In this document: positions 1 to 11,587 of the stretch, piece by piece
Numbering within the stretch: the stretch's first letter is position 1
Layout of the letters: every line of letters starts with the position of its first letter
DNA from: Combretum micranthum
Taxonomy: Eukaryota > Streptophyta > Magnoliopsida > Myrtales > Combretaceae
Direction: 5' to 3'
Assembly (NCBI GenBank): GCA_024138025.1
Contig: JAMXBD010001251.1
Coordinates: 248,001-312,000 of the forward strand
DNA length: 64,000 nucleotides
Program-made: the position numbers and the translations under genes
Notes under the pieces: generated by a model
Told to the model about the DNA's origin: nothing
Database searches by the model: none
Seen by the model: the letters and a program-made list of their open reading frames with translations, nothing else

Positions 1-126
1 GAACAAGTTCCTGCTACTGCTGAGGAAACCCCTGTTGCAGCTAAAGACATTCCTGTTGACCCTACTCCTGAACAACAAGCTGCGGTTTCTCTCCTATCCA
101 TCCCTCAACAATCCCCTGCTGAATGA
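1..126 (+). CDS. C-terminal tail of a retrotransposon ORF (env-like region?)
   Basis: Frame 1 is open from the first base to a TGA at 124-126. It encodes about 41 residues rich in Pro, Ala, Glu and Gln, with no recognisable domain. The start lies upstream of the window. Position just before the 3' non-coding segment and LTR of a SIRE-like element suggests the end of the polyprotein or of the extra env-like frame found in that lineage. The proline-rich composition does not identify the protein. Confidence 0.45.
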   Translation, partial: EQVPATAEETPVAAKDIPVDPTPEQQAAVSLLSIPQQSPAE

Positions 127-355
127 ATCTCCAACTCCAACTCCTGCTAAATTCTCTGGCAGGAAGAAATCTCTGGCAAGGAAAAACATCTAGAAAGAAA
201 TAGAGTTTTTTTTTAACAGACAATTTCTCTTAGCGAATTTTCTATATTTTGTTTTCGGTTTGTATGAAAATATTTTCTCTTTTGGATATTTTTGTGATAT
301 TTTCTGTTAAATCTCTATATTTCCTTGACTTGAATGAATTTTATATGCATAAATT

Positions 356-400
356 CAGGGGGAGTTATTTTTTATTCTGATAACAAAAAGGGGGAGAAGA
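356..400 (+). promoter_or_regulatory. Internal polypurine-tract-like repeats
   Basis: A G-rich stretch at about 356-364 and an A5G5-type purine run at about 384-400 precede the LTR. The second closely resembles the real tract at 629-642, including the preceding 'gataacaaaaag' context, which also recurs just inside the LTR near 670-682. They may be duplicated plus-strand priming sites. Confidence 0.5.
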
Positions 401-628
401 TATATGATGAAAAACAAATCTTAAGATATCAATATAGTTTGTGCAATATGCTTATGATATGAGATTTGATTATATTTGTGAGTTATGATTGATTATGTAT
501 GAGTTTTGTTAAATTGATTATATTTGTGAGTTAGTGATTGATCCGTATGTATGAGTTTTGGTTAAATCTGATATGTTTTTGATATATGATATTATATTTG
601 TTTTTAATCATAAGGTTTTGTTATCTTC

Positions 629-642
629 AAAAAGGGGGAGAA
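629..642 (+). promoter_or_regulatory. Polypurine tract for plus-strand priming
   Basis: An uninterrupted A/G run (caaaaagggggagaa) ends exactly where the LTR starts with TGTTGG. This is the expected position of the RNase H-resistant primer for plus-strand synthesis. Confidence 0.75.
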
Positions 643-2161
643 TGTTGGAATCTCTCATAATATTTTGATGATAACAAAAAGGAGTAAAAGTCTTTTTAAC
701 AAATAAATAAAGTATAGCAATCAAAACCAAAACCAAAACCAAAACCAAAATATTTCATGATTGAACTAATCATCAGATTTTTTAGAATTGTTTCAGAAGG
801 TAGTTCAGAGTCATTTTCAGAAGGTATTTCAGATTCATTTTCAGAAGGAAGATCAGAAACTAAATCTGTTCCAGAACAGAAGATGCACAGAATGTTGCGA
901 ATTTATTTATACCTATCATCTGAAGGCCTGACTCCACGAAATGAATATATTTGGGTAGTATATTCATTTTGTTCCACTAAAGTTGGATAAAATATCCAAG
1001 GGGATTTATTTCATCAATTTTATTATAAGTTACGTCTATTTAATTTTCTTGAGGAAGAAGATCGTCAGATTTTTATGTTTCACGTGGTCAAAATTCCTAA
1101 AGATAAGGGATATATTTTACCAAGTTCATGTTGGTTCAAATTTTCGAAAAAGATCTTTTAAAGCTTATCTTCAAGGATAAAGGATATCACTATTTTTATG
1201 GGATAGTTTGTTGAAGTATTTATCCAAATTGTTATGGATAAACATATCAAGATATATGAGACATTATCAGATGACAGCATCAACGAAATTTGGATAAAGC
1301 TAAGAAGATTATTCGGGATTAATCATACACGTAACAGACACTACAAAGGAGGGAATTTGCCAAGTCAAATAGTTTCAATTTGAGAAGAATTCGAATTGTT
1401 TTGAACGACTTCTTTGCTAGCCGTTGAGATAAAACAATATATATAGGAAGCACAACAACAAGGAAGATATGATGAGAAGAACGAATCTTGCTCTAACTCT
1501 CTGTTGAAAGAAAAAGTCTTCGAGTGCATTTCTCTCAAAAGTCCTTGCGTTACAAAGTGTTCACAATATTTTTGTTCGAAAGATAGGATATTTATTGTAT
1601 TTCCTTGGTTGAGTATCATTCAATTTTTGAGTGAGGTTGAGTGTTGCAAGTTATCTGTTAGACCAATTGTGTGTTATAGGATAACCGTGAGAATTGGGAC
1701 AGAGTGTATTGTAGCCAAGAGGATTGGCAAGACAAGCTTGTAACTTTTGATTGGATATAGTGGAACAAACCGGTGTGGAATACCGGGTCCCCAACGTGGA
1801 GTTGGAAGAGAGGACTGACGCTCGAGGCGGAACCTCTATAAATCGATTTGCATTTTTCTCTACCCTACTCTTTTTATTTTCGTGCAATTTATATTGAAGT
1901 ATTTGATAAACTGTCACGTTTCAGAACCTGTTTCAGAGAGTACTTCAGAGAGTTGTCTGTATTCCGCATAAAATTAAATTTGATCTGTTTTGAATTAAAA
2001 TAGATATGATTATCAGCTGTGATTAGTTTCTAAACAGCAAGTTTAATTAATTCTAAGTTTAATAAAGTAATCAAAAGGAAGTGAATTGAAAATTTCGAAA
2101 AGAATTTATTTTTGTGAAAAAGCAATTCACCCCCCCTCTTGCTTACATTATTGGGACAACA
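643..2161 (+). repeat. 3' LTR (or solo-type LTR) of the SIRE-like Copia element
   Basis: About 1.52 kb beginning TGTTGGAA and ending GGGACAACA, so the ends form the short inverted repeat TGTTG/CAACA. The first 250 bases carry an A4C2 microrepeat (about 724-749) and several CAGAAG/TTCAGA motifs; more TTCAGAGAG motifs lie near 1920-1950. A TATA-like box (tataaat, 1837-1843) follows a GC-richer stretch and may mark the transcription start. Short open frames inside the LTR on both strands have no recognisable product and are not called genes. Confidence 0.75.
1837..1843 (+). promoter_or_regulatory. TATA-like box in the LTR
   Basis: TATAAAT about 320 bp before the LTR end, preceded by a GC-richer block. 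The position fits an LTR promoter; assigned by motif only. Confidence 0.4.
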
Positions 2162-2676
2162 ATCTATTAACAAATTTGAGCAAAAAAAAAAAAAATCATC
2201 CATAAATAAAAGTGATAAGCTAACAAATCTATTAAACTATTAATATATAATAAGAGTATAACTATATAAAAAATTTTAGTCCACAAAATTAAAACTATTA
2301 AAAAACAATATTACATGATCAATAAAATATATATATATCATGAGCCTAAAAAATAATTTTAAAAAAGAATAAGTTAATACTAAATATCATAATAAAACCA
2401 TAAGAATATATACACATTTAATCTATTATCACAAATAAAATTATAGTTATGAATAAAATATTATTACGTTTTTCTAAAACGGTTTGGTATGGTTTTATAG
2501 ATTTGTTTAGTTTGTCTCTTTAAATCAATCATAAATCCACAGATTTGCTCGAATTCCATAATTGTTTAAGTTAAATTGTTCAAATAAACCATCTTTGATT
2601 TGGTTTCATTTAGTTTGGTTATGGATTTAATTCGGTTTGAATTTTTTTTTTTTTTTAAATCTTTATTCCACCCTGA
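2162..2676. repeat. Right half of a hAT-like non-autonomous element, split by the LTR insertion
   Basis: This stretch parallels the second half of the complete copy at 21480-22393. Both share the order of motifs: 'atctatta-caaa', 'taataagagt', 'atgagcctaaa/atgagtcttta', 'tttttctaaaacggtttg', then alternating 'ggtttggtt' words. It ends around 'ccaccctgac', matching the 'gccctcccta' end of the full copy. The left half is missing at the LTR boundary, which fits insertion of the Copia element into this repeat. Confidence 0.55.
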
Positions 2677-4293
2677 CGACTCTGTCCCCGGCCCGTTTAT
2701 AGGTTAACACAGGCAATGCAATTGGAAGATATACCGCATGCTAAATCATAAACCCAGCAAGTAATTTCTATTTTATGAGTGCTTAAAAGGGGTCTACAGA
2801 AGAATTCTATGAAATCTATATGATTGGGTCTCCTGACTTTGGACGATTATAACACAATGAACGATATAATTGAGATATAGTATGTTAGACACCTGTATTA
2901 GTCACAAAATGACAAGAAAATGCAACTGGAATATGTGTGTGTGTAAACGTGTTAGGAAGTTGGACAATAGACAACGGAGAGGTTGACCGCCAGCTTCAGT
3001 TGAAATCTTTCAAAAATATGTGTTTAATTATTATTTTTTCCAAAATAATATCCCCTCATCTTGATGAGAACCGAGAATTTTAAGAACAAGAATTATTATA
3101 CAAATAAGTATAATTTATTTTTCTGCATAATTAATTAGTTATAGTGAAAACATGGCTCTGATTGTTTTTTTTTTTGTTATTTTAGTATCTTATTTTTATC
3201 ATTTTTAAATAAATGTTTGTCAATAAACAGATACAAATAAAAAACAGATATTTTAACTCATAAATAGATCAAACAAGTTAGATATATGTAAATATACAAA
3301 TAAAATACATGTGAAAATTAGATAATCCAAACAAATCTAAAAAGATGCCAATGGCATTGTAGCTTCGCGATATTTTTCCTAATTTCTGAAGTAAAAGATC
3401 GCAGGTTCGAATCCTTCCTTCTCTATTGTAAAAAAAAAAAGAAAAAAAAAAAAACAAACCCAAAAGATGTGATGGCCTTGGTGATTGAGTATCTATGCCC
3501 AATGACATGGAAAAACTTTATTTTTGTTTTTCACTTTAATTATATATTTTAATAAAGTAACAACTAACATTGATGAAATTTTTTTTTCTTTTGTTCTATT
3601 AACATATTTTATTAAAAAAAAACAGAAAAATAAATTCACTAGAAATAATATATATTGTCAAGTATTTAATGGTGAGCAATGATATATGATATTTCAAGTC
3701 ATTAGCTTCTATGGCCCAAAAGAAAAAAAAAAATATTTATATATATTATATGACATGTAGATGCATGATTTGATTATAAAAGACTTTAGGCTTAATTTTT
3801 GTTTGGGTTTAACTTTTTGGACTAATGTCATAAGGCTTAAAGAGTTAGGCCCTATTGTTTTGAGATGATCAAGGGAGAATTGGCATGATAGGCATGGAGT
3901 ATGACTCATCAAATTGGCACTCAATTCCAACATTTATCAAATTGGCTCACACGCATTACAAATGAAGGCCTTAATAGGCTTGGGTCCACAAAAAAGCCCA
4001 CATTTATATCCACAATGAGAGAGATTCATTCTAACCATTGATCATCTGTCTTATCGACGAACGACATCAACGACTAGTCCCCATCTTATTTAGATAAGTA
4101 AAATACTATACAAATGCTGTCGTTGTTGGATTTATGCCTTGATGAATTAAATATTTGATTTATTCAAGAACGCACTCGATTACGTAGCACCTAGTGAGGT
4201 TGATGCTTTATGGCTCCCTTTCTTGTCACAAGTGTGTTAAAGCCTATTGTGACTATCCACTCCTCCTTCCTACTCGATTCTCTCTTGATTATC
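2677..4293. other. Intergenic, AT-rich; no gene seen
   Basis: No open frame with recognisable protein content. Several poly(A)/poly(T) runs occur. The only structured item is a tRNA-like B-box fragment near 3395-3420, listed separately. Confidence 0.6.
3345..3455 (+). repeat. Possible SINE fragment (B-box plus A-rich tail)
   Basis: A sequence close to a pol III B box / tRNA T-arm (caggttcgaatcctt, about 3401-3415) is followed within 35 bp by a long A-rich tail. No convincing A box or cloverleaf is visible upstream, so this is not a tRNA gene. A short tRNA-derived retroposon remnant is the best guess. Confidence 0.35.
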
Positions 4294-4667
4294 CTCATAC
4301 GTGTTATTTTTTTAGATCATGTGTAGCGTAATAGTCATACAACACACACGTGATCGTTGCATCCGGAATTGTACTCACACATATGATAAAATAAATAAAT
4401 AAATAAATAAAACGTTAGCTTCTCTATAACGGACTGGTAAAGATGCAAACTTACCATGTAAATATATAAGGTGCTTAATTGCTCACCTATATTCTCATAT
4501 GTGTTGTTTTCTTAGGTTATGTGTAGCGCGATAATCACACAGCCTATATGTGATTGTTGCATTCGAAATTATGCCCACACATATAATAAAAAAAAAAAAA
4601 TTAGCTTCCTATGAAGGACAGGTGATCTCACCGTGTAAACGTATAAGGTGCTTAATTACTCACGCAT
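4294..4667. repeat. Two diverged tandem copies of a ~0.2-kb unit
   Basis: Unit 1 (4294-4493) and unit 2 (4494-4667) share, in order, 'ctcatacgtgtt / ctcatatgtgtt', 'atgtgtagcg', a TGTTGCAT-type core, 'cacacatat', an A-rich tract, 'ttagctt' and 'ataaggtgcttaatt.ctcac'. The A-rich tract in unit 1 is an AAAT microsatellite (about 4387-4411); in unit 2 it is a plain A run. Unit identity is clear by eye; the family is not recognised. Confidence 0.65.
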
Positions 4668-6445
4668 GCTTTGGAACATGTACCTTACATAATCCAAATC
4701 CAAATGTTCCAATCGCTAGTCGTTTTCCATTCCTTGCCACCTTTTTAATTTACACATCTTTTTGGCCATCTATTTAAAGTTGATTTTGACTGCTTTTTCA
4801 AATTTATTATTTAACTATATCTACTTTTCTTTATTAAATTATGAGGAATCTTCACTAAAGTCGATCTCTATTTTGGACTTGAAAGTATCGCTTCGGGTGT
4901 GGTGTCTTCGTCTTTCGGTAACTTTTCAGCAATGTGTGGACATGGAAGGCTGTTAGATGCATCGTGATTTACTAAGAAAGTGTGAATGCAAATAAAGGAA
5001 CTTTCCATGTTTTACTCAGAAAGGGTTTATGGGTTGTTCATATTAGGATGGACCTGAAAGCTCAAATTGAATTCATCACTCTTATTTTATTTTTTTTCTA
5101 TAAGAATCTTAATAATTAGCCAAGAGAAGGAAGAAGTAAAAGCTTGATGGATTATATAACTAAACGTCATGATTTTTTAATGTAAGAGTAATACAACTAA
5201 TTTCTATTGAGGTAATCTTTTATATCTTTACAAAAAAAAAAAAGAATGAATATTTATTAAGGTTAAACCTTTTAAACTAAAATATAATAAAATAAAAAAT
5301 GAAAATTAATTTGTATGCTTTTCACTCATGATTATACTGGGACTCCTAATCACAATAAGTGGAAGGATAGGAGAAATTCTTATATAAAGTTACTGTTATG
5401 TACTTTTGATGTGCTGGATCACATAAAACGCTAATTAAACAAAAAATTCAAAACATACAATCAATAAAAATGAGTTTATACTATGGAAATGTAATCTCTC
5501 ATGTTACCTATGGCATGCAACCACCAATAATGTGCAAAAAAATAAGTAAAAGTAAAACCCACCTGTTTCCCACACATCAATTGATACAAAGAAGAGGCCA
5601 TGCAATTAAAGTAAAGAAGGACTGTTCCAGATAAGAGACTATAAGCATAAAAAGTTGAGATGGAGCCATCCAAAAACAGTGTCCTCGTCAAGAATTATTA
5701 TTTCTAGGTTCTATTTCGGCTACCCCACCATCCAGGCAGGCTGTAGGAGGCTGTAGAATAGTGATGTCTCAATAGAATCATAGTGGAGGCATCATTTGGA
5801 GCCCACTTGATCCTATAATCTACGTAAAGCCTGGCTGTAGAATTTGGTTAAATGTTGTTAAAATGGGGCATATGGTATTTTGAGTTATTGGTTCTTAGAC
5901 GTCGGGACTATGGCCCTGTAATTAATACAGAATTGACATTGTACCGAATTTGAACCCACTTTTACCCTAAAACAGAAGAATTAAACATAAATAAATAAAA
6001 TAAGTGATGCGTGCTAGGCACTGGCAATTGCCTGGACTCTAAGAATCGAATTGTCAACCTTGGTCTGATGAAATATCTAGAAAAGAATCAGTGGTATAAT
6101 TAAACTTGACCCTAGATTTGAGAATTCCATGAACCTTGATATGAATTGATGGAAAAGACCTTGACCCATTGGTTGAGTAATCATAAGAACCTTGATATAG
6201 AAATCTCGATCTTATAAGAAATACTAATCAATAACCTTGGTATAACAAAGAACGCAATAAAAATATCAATTCTTGAAGAATTCACAAGCTCTCAAAAGAA
6301 CTCAAAGAGAAGAATTTCTCTAAATTTGATTTCAATATCAAAAGTTATCTGAAGTAATATGTTCCTACATCCAATAAGTTTTGGTTTATGTAGGCTAATA
6401 AAAAGAAACCTAAAAGACATAAACAAAAACAAGCTGTTCAGATTT
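4668..6445. other. Intergenic; no gene seen
   Basis: Short frames on both strands have no recognisable product. A hydrophobic minus-strand frame at 5476-5691 is discussed as a weak finding. Confidence 0.5.
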
Positions 6446-6640
6446 AAAGGCTGGCGGCCTAAAATATAAAGCGGGTGACCTAAAGATAAAAACAAGTAAT
6501 TGAAATAATTTCTAAAGCAAGAAGGCTGGTGGCATAGGGGTTTACATCTACAGCATAGGTATGAAGGCTGGCAGCCTTTGGCCAGTGTACAACATAATTT
6601 TTAAGGCCGGCGGTGCAACACTTTAAGGCTGGTAGCTTTG
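6446..6640. repeat. Spaced array of an AAGGCTGGCGGC-like motif
   Basis: Five imperfect copies start near 6447, 6522, 6563, 6602 and 6624, in otherwise AT-rich DNA. Spacing is uneven (about 75, 41, 39 and 22 bp). Function unknown. Confidence 0.55.
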
Positions 6641-6817
6641 ATCCTCCACGACTTAAAATGTTTTAATCTTCCACGATGATGCCCTCAGATCCCCATCAAT
6701 AAGGCACATATATAATATGAGGTAGCACATGTAAAGGAAACTGCAAAAACAAAAATTTCATTTTTTAAAATTTGTCATTCACTCCATGCAAAAGGAGTAA
6801 ATATATGAAGGGGAAAT

Positions 6818-7690
6818 TAGGAGTTAATGGGTAAACCTGTTGTATAAGATACCCACCTGTACCCTGTTTAACTGGATAAGGTCCATGTCTATAGAAAAGA
6901 TTACATGATAGGGTATGGATATAAATTTTTTGGAACCTACTCTCATATGATAGGGTATGAGTATGAAGTCTTCATATCCTGTACCTACCTCGAAACCTAT
7001 ACTATACTATAGAGGGTATAGATTTCAGGGTATCATGTTTCTTTCTTATTAGGTATTATATAATAATGCTAATATATAATAAATAATAATATTTTATTTT
7101 TTTTATTTTGCAGCTACTTATATTCAAATTTATTATTTATAGACTACATTACAAAATTTTTTATTATAAAAGGACTTGTACTATTATTTTGGAATGACTT
7201 GTTATTTTTATTTTAGAAGAACTACAGTTGTATGTATGCATTTTAACTACAATTATAGAAAGATATTATTTATATTATAACACCAATTAACATAGAAGTA
7301 GCTTCAAAGATTTTAATTTTGAAATTTAATGCAAGTTTATAATTTTGTTTAATATAACATAAACATGTTCCATAGATTTTTTTCTACAGATTTCAACTTT
7401 CACGTATAAACAAATTATATATATTGTAGAACTTGTATATTATTTATATTAAATATATGAAAATAAGATAATATTACATATTATATGAAACAATATAAAA
7501 GACTATAAACTTGACATTTGTTTTCTTTTTAGAAGAAAAAATATAGAGATTTCATAGAAAAAAATTACAGATTGCATAGACTGTCCTATACCCAATAGGT
7601 TTTATAGTATACAGGATACAGGGTGGATATAAGGTACTACATGGTAGGTTTCAGATACAAAATTTAATACGTTGTACCTACTCATCCTTA
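6818..7690. mobile_element. hAT-like non-autonomous element (873 bp)
   Basis: The ends are inverted: TAGGAGTTAATGGGTA at the left, and the reverse complement of the right end reads TAAGGATGAGTAGGTA. Flanks carry an 8-bp near-duplication, ggggaaat (6810-6817) and ggagaaat (7691-7698), 7 of 8 identical. An 8-bp duplication is the hAT signature. The interior repeats 'tagggtat' words and has no coding frame. Confidence 0.7.
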
Positions 7691-9667
7691 GGAGAAATTT
7701 ACTCTTTTTGCACTTTTATTAAATGATTTATATCATCTTCCTATGATAATTTTAGTAGTTAGCATGTCATTTGCCAAGATCCTTAGGTTGGAGTGATCAA
7801 TGAATTTTTATAATATCTAGATCCCACACATGAAATTAGAACACATGACTAAAGTTAAAATGAGTGCCAAAGCATATTTGAATCCATTATATGGAAGACG
7901 CACAAAATCCTTTGATTTTGAATGGTTTAGTCTTCTAAGTCAATATATAGCTTTTACAAGATTTTATCTCAACTCTCTCTCTCTCTTTCTTTATTTCTTT
8001 TTGATGAGATGTTAGAAGAGTAATGTGGCAAGACGAATGACTTAGGAACCATGACCATATATATTTATATATATATGTACAATACATATTTATAATTTTC
8101 TATTTTTCCCATCATAAAATAAAAAACAGTATATATCTAATCTCCACATATGATATTCTATACTCAATATATATGATGCATTTAAAGCCCATAATTTTAT
8201 TAGATCACTTTATTTGAACTTTATGTTTTATGATAGCCTTACTACATGATTAAATTAATTCACATATAAGCCCAAAATTGGTTTATTAAAAATAAACCTA
8301 ACACCTTATATAGGTATAAATACTGTGTATAGATGTCTGAATATCATATAATGTAAATAAATTAAATTAATTTCTCAATTATATTAGTAGTTTTTTTAAC
8401 CTAATTATATTAGTAGTTGGAAAGGAAAAAATAAATGCAATTTTCATTGTACAAATACAGCTCAAAAAAAGAGAGAGAAAAAAAAACCCTATGATTTCAT
8501 TTCCAAAAAAGAATTTTGGGCTTTGTAATTGCCTAAGAGGGCAAACTTCTTTTTGCTTGAAAAGTGGATTATTTTCCTTTCCAACCTCTCACATTTTCCA
8601 AGAAGTTTTCATAAATTTAGTGTGTATTTGGGTTTTGGAGATATAATAGTATATAAACAAATAAATGTTTAACTTTTGTAGCTGTCTTGGAGAGAAAGTT
8701 GCTTGTAGTGATGATGGCAATGTGGATTGTTAAACAATATGGAAGAGTGAGTAATACTGTTAAGTTTACATAGATGCATCTGACCATTTTTTCGATGCTT
8801 AACATGTAATTATTCAAATTTTTTTTTCTCTTTCAGCTATTTTTTATTACAAGTGCCGAAGAACACAATTATTTATCCTATAGAAGAGTGGTGTTGTGAA
8901 ATTCGATACAAAAACTTGGCAATTATTTCAAAATTCACTAGGAACAAATAACGAGCATACTTCCTCATCGTTTGTTTTTGGTCGAGAATTCAAATCTATT
9001 TCAAAAAACGTTTGTCAAATTACGTTTCAACCATTTAACTCTATATAGTCGCTTTACTAGCAATAACTTTGCTCTCTCTCTCATCATCTCTAGTATAGGT
9101 CAGGTTTTCATTAGGGTCTTTTAAGGCAGTGACGCGATATCACAGCTGGAAATAAGGGCTTTTAAATGGTTGTATTAATTTTGACACACCTTGAGTTCCG
9201 TTGTGTTTACAGTCAATTAATGGTATCATAGGAAATTTTCTTGAACTCATGAGCGTGGTCCCATAGAAATCAAATCGCTTTGGGGTTTGAACTCGTTAGG
9301 TGATGCAGAAGTTTAATTTTATTTCAGTGTCTTAAAAGAAATAGTGAAAGAGCATGGTAAAACGCGTGTAATTCCAAAGAAATTTACCAAACATTGAAAT
9401 ATCACTCCTTGCTTAGTTTGATTCCGCGGCTTAATGATTACTCGTACAAATTAAGACAAGTTACATGATAACCGGACAAAAGTTATGGTAAGTTCAAACA
9501 AATTATTGGTATTAGCAATGTAAAAATAAATAAGCGATGCTAAATCAATATAAGTAAAAGATCTTGATGTTGCGTGCTACAACAGCAATGTCTCACGACA
9601 AAAATTTGATACCGTGGAGGTTTGTAGTTAATAGCATTTTTAAAAAAGTGAGTGCTTTACTTTTGAC
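7691..9667. other. Intergenic; no gene seen
   Basis: AT-rich, with a short CT run near 7975-7990 and several TA runs. 'tggtatcatagg' at about 9221 faintly resembles a Met-tRNA primer site, but no LTR is visible beside it. Confidence 0.5.
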
Positions 9668-10056
9668 TTGCACTGTGTTTGGATGGATGGAAGATAAAGT
9701 AAATCCGTGGAAATTAGAGGGGGGGGAAAAATCATATTTAGCAATTTAAACATAAAGTAGAAATATGTAGAAAAAGAAAAGAAAAAAAAAACCAGAGAGA
9801 AAGGGGTGGAAAAGAGAGAGCAAAATTGCCATTTGTAATAAATTTTCACAAAAATAATTTGGGTGTAATTTTGTAACTACTTGCTACACTTCTCCTCTTT
9901 TCTGTGCAAATACAAACCAAATAATGAAAATGGAGATAGTAACATTTCCTTGAATTACTAATATAAAATAAGAATTCTACTTTACTTCATTTCCACTCTT
10001 TCTTTTCCCTTTATACTCATTTCCACCCATTTCCACTTTTCTTGGCATTCTATACT
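9668..10056. repeat. Weak MITE-like sequence
   Basis: Begins near 'cactgtgtttggatgg' and ends with pyrimidine-rich 'tttccacccatttcc' sequence that partly complements the purine-rich left side. It resembles the better pair at 19222-19643 and 24447-24884, but its boundaries and target-site duplication are not clear. Confidence 0.35.
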
Positions 10057-11261
10057 AGGGTTTTTCTTTATATATATATATATATATATAAAATAATTTG
10101 CTATAAATTTTGTGATTTCTCTCAAATATAAAGTAATAGAACTTTCCTCATCAAGATGTATATTAGTAATGACTTGAAGTTCATCAAAAACTTAATTATG
10201 TGTGCTTAGTAGAGAACACTCCTAAGATGGATGACTTCTAAAAAGCAGTTAGTACAAAAAAAAAATAGTACGATATTCATTGATATCTTTTAGTATAATA
10301 GTTTAGAATCTATCAAAACCTTAAAGTTAATGGTGTTTTTTAAAAACACTCCCTCCCGTAAAGCAGTTGACACAAAGGAAAAAGTCACGTAGTACAAAAC
10401 CGTATAACATTTTGTCAATACAGATAATATCTTGGTAAGTAGAGTTTTGGATCGTTATAAATTTAATCTCTGTATAGCTTATTGAGTTTGATAGTATCAT
10501 ATTTTATCCTATAACCTATCCAATTGGTCTTCAAATTTCAATATGATAAACAATGTTTCCACTTTAAACAATATTTAGCAAAGAAGCAATGAGGCATAAG
10601 ATTGATGACATCACCACACTTGATCAACTTGCGACTCATATTGGTGATTTAACCAAATACTAGTGAACCGCCACGAGCTCCACCAATTTCATAACTTCTT
10701 TGTAGCACCCATCCAGTACTTTCGAGAGATGCCTCTTCATTTGTCCATTAATAGAAAACATTTTATAGCTTATATATTAAAACTTCAGACTAAAAGGGGA
10801 AAAAAAAGAAAAAAATATTTCCAAAAGCTAAAAGAAAGTTATTGGTATTAATTCCTGGAGTAATTTTTCAATTAAAACATATGGACTACAAAGTAAATGG
10901 AAGGTAATTAATTGATTATTAGTAATTTTCTTAATCTAGTATGACATTATATAACTGGTCAACTTTCACCAATCAAATGTTTTGGTCTCGTCATAATAAT
11001 TGAATACTTTACATTTATAAAGGACACTTAGAGGGGAAAAACAAAAAATAAAATAGAATAAATGAGAAAAGCAAAAAATATATTTCACACTCTTGGGACA
11101 ACAAGTTTCAGAATAGTTAAGTATGTTTTGTATTTGTGATCTATACATTGTTATTAATTTGAAATTTCACTATAATGTAGGCAAAGCTAAATAAATTAAG
11201 TCACTTCAACTCAAATAAAGGTTTTCCTCAAAACTCTTAGGCTTATAGTTGAAATAGAAAT
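10057..11261. other. Intergenic; no gene seen
   Basis: Contains a TA microsatellite at about 10071-10089. Frames are short and unrecognised. Confidence 0.5.
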
Positions 11262-11497
11262 TGTTAAGTTATATGTTGTATAGGTGTTGACGTGCATGCT
11301 AACATGTCTTTTTTTTTTGCTTTTATTGTTTTTATATGTTTTCTCTTTTTAGAAACAGAAGTTAGTTTTAAGTGTGAGACAGCGGGAGAACTTTACTTCC
11401 TTTAGAATACACATATCTTTCCTTTTCTGTTTTGTTTTGGGCTCTTTCATTGATGATTCATGAAGATTGATTTTTTGTTCATCTGTGAAGACTAACA
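11262..11497 (+). repeat. 5' LTR of the old Copia element
   Basis: Starts TGTTAAGTTATATG and ends GACTAACA. Aligns along its length with the LTR at 16030-16256. Confidence 0.85.
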
Positions 11498-11509
11498 TAG
11501 TATCAAAGC
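11498..11509 (+). promoter_or_regulatory. Degenerate Met-tRNA primer binding site
   Basis: tagtatcaaagc directly after the 5' LTR differs at two positions from the canonical plant Copia primer site TGGTATCAGAGC, complementary to initiator Met-tRNA. Confidence 0.6.
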
Positions 11510-11587
11510 ATCCAAACCTGGTACGATTTGTCTTCTCTTGATTTTCTGGTTTGATTGTTGTTTTGTTGAGTTTTCCTTTTTGGCGAC

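Larger units (their letters stand above)
1..2161 (+). mobile_element. 3' part of a SIRE/Maximus-like Copia LTR retrotransposon (cut by the window edge)
   Basis: The left edge starts inside an open frame, followed by a non-coding stretch with repeated purine tracts, a polypurine tract touching the LTR, and a long LTR with TG...CA ends. A long LTR, a spacer before the 3' LTR and CAGAA-rich LTR sequence are known traits of the SIRE/Maximus Copia lineage. No reverse transcriptase or integrase lies in the window, so the lineage is inferred from structure only. The five bases after the LTR (atcta, 2162-2166) continue a hAT-like repeat, so this element appears to have inserted into that repeat. The matching duplication copy lies outside the window. 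Confidence 0.75.

Noticed and set aside
1365..1917. Overlapping short frames on both strands within the SIRE-like LTR
   Set aside because: They lie entirely inside the LTR and have no recognisable protein features.
3278..3508. Minus-strand frame with a GRIRTCDL-like peptide
   Set aside because: This peptide arises from reading a tRNA T-arm/B-box sequence backwards. It overlaps the SINE-like fragment and is not a gene.
9200..9240. Primer-site-like 'tggtatcatagg'
   Set aside because: No LTR ends or coding remnants lie next to it, and the match to the Met-tRNA site is partial.
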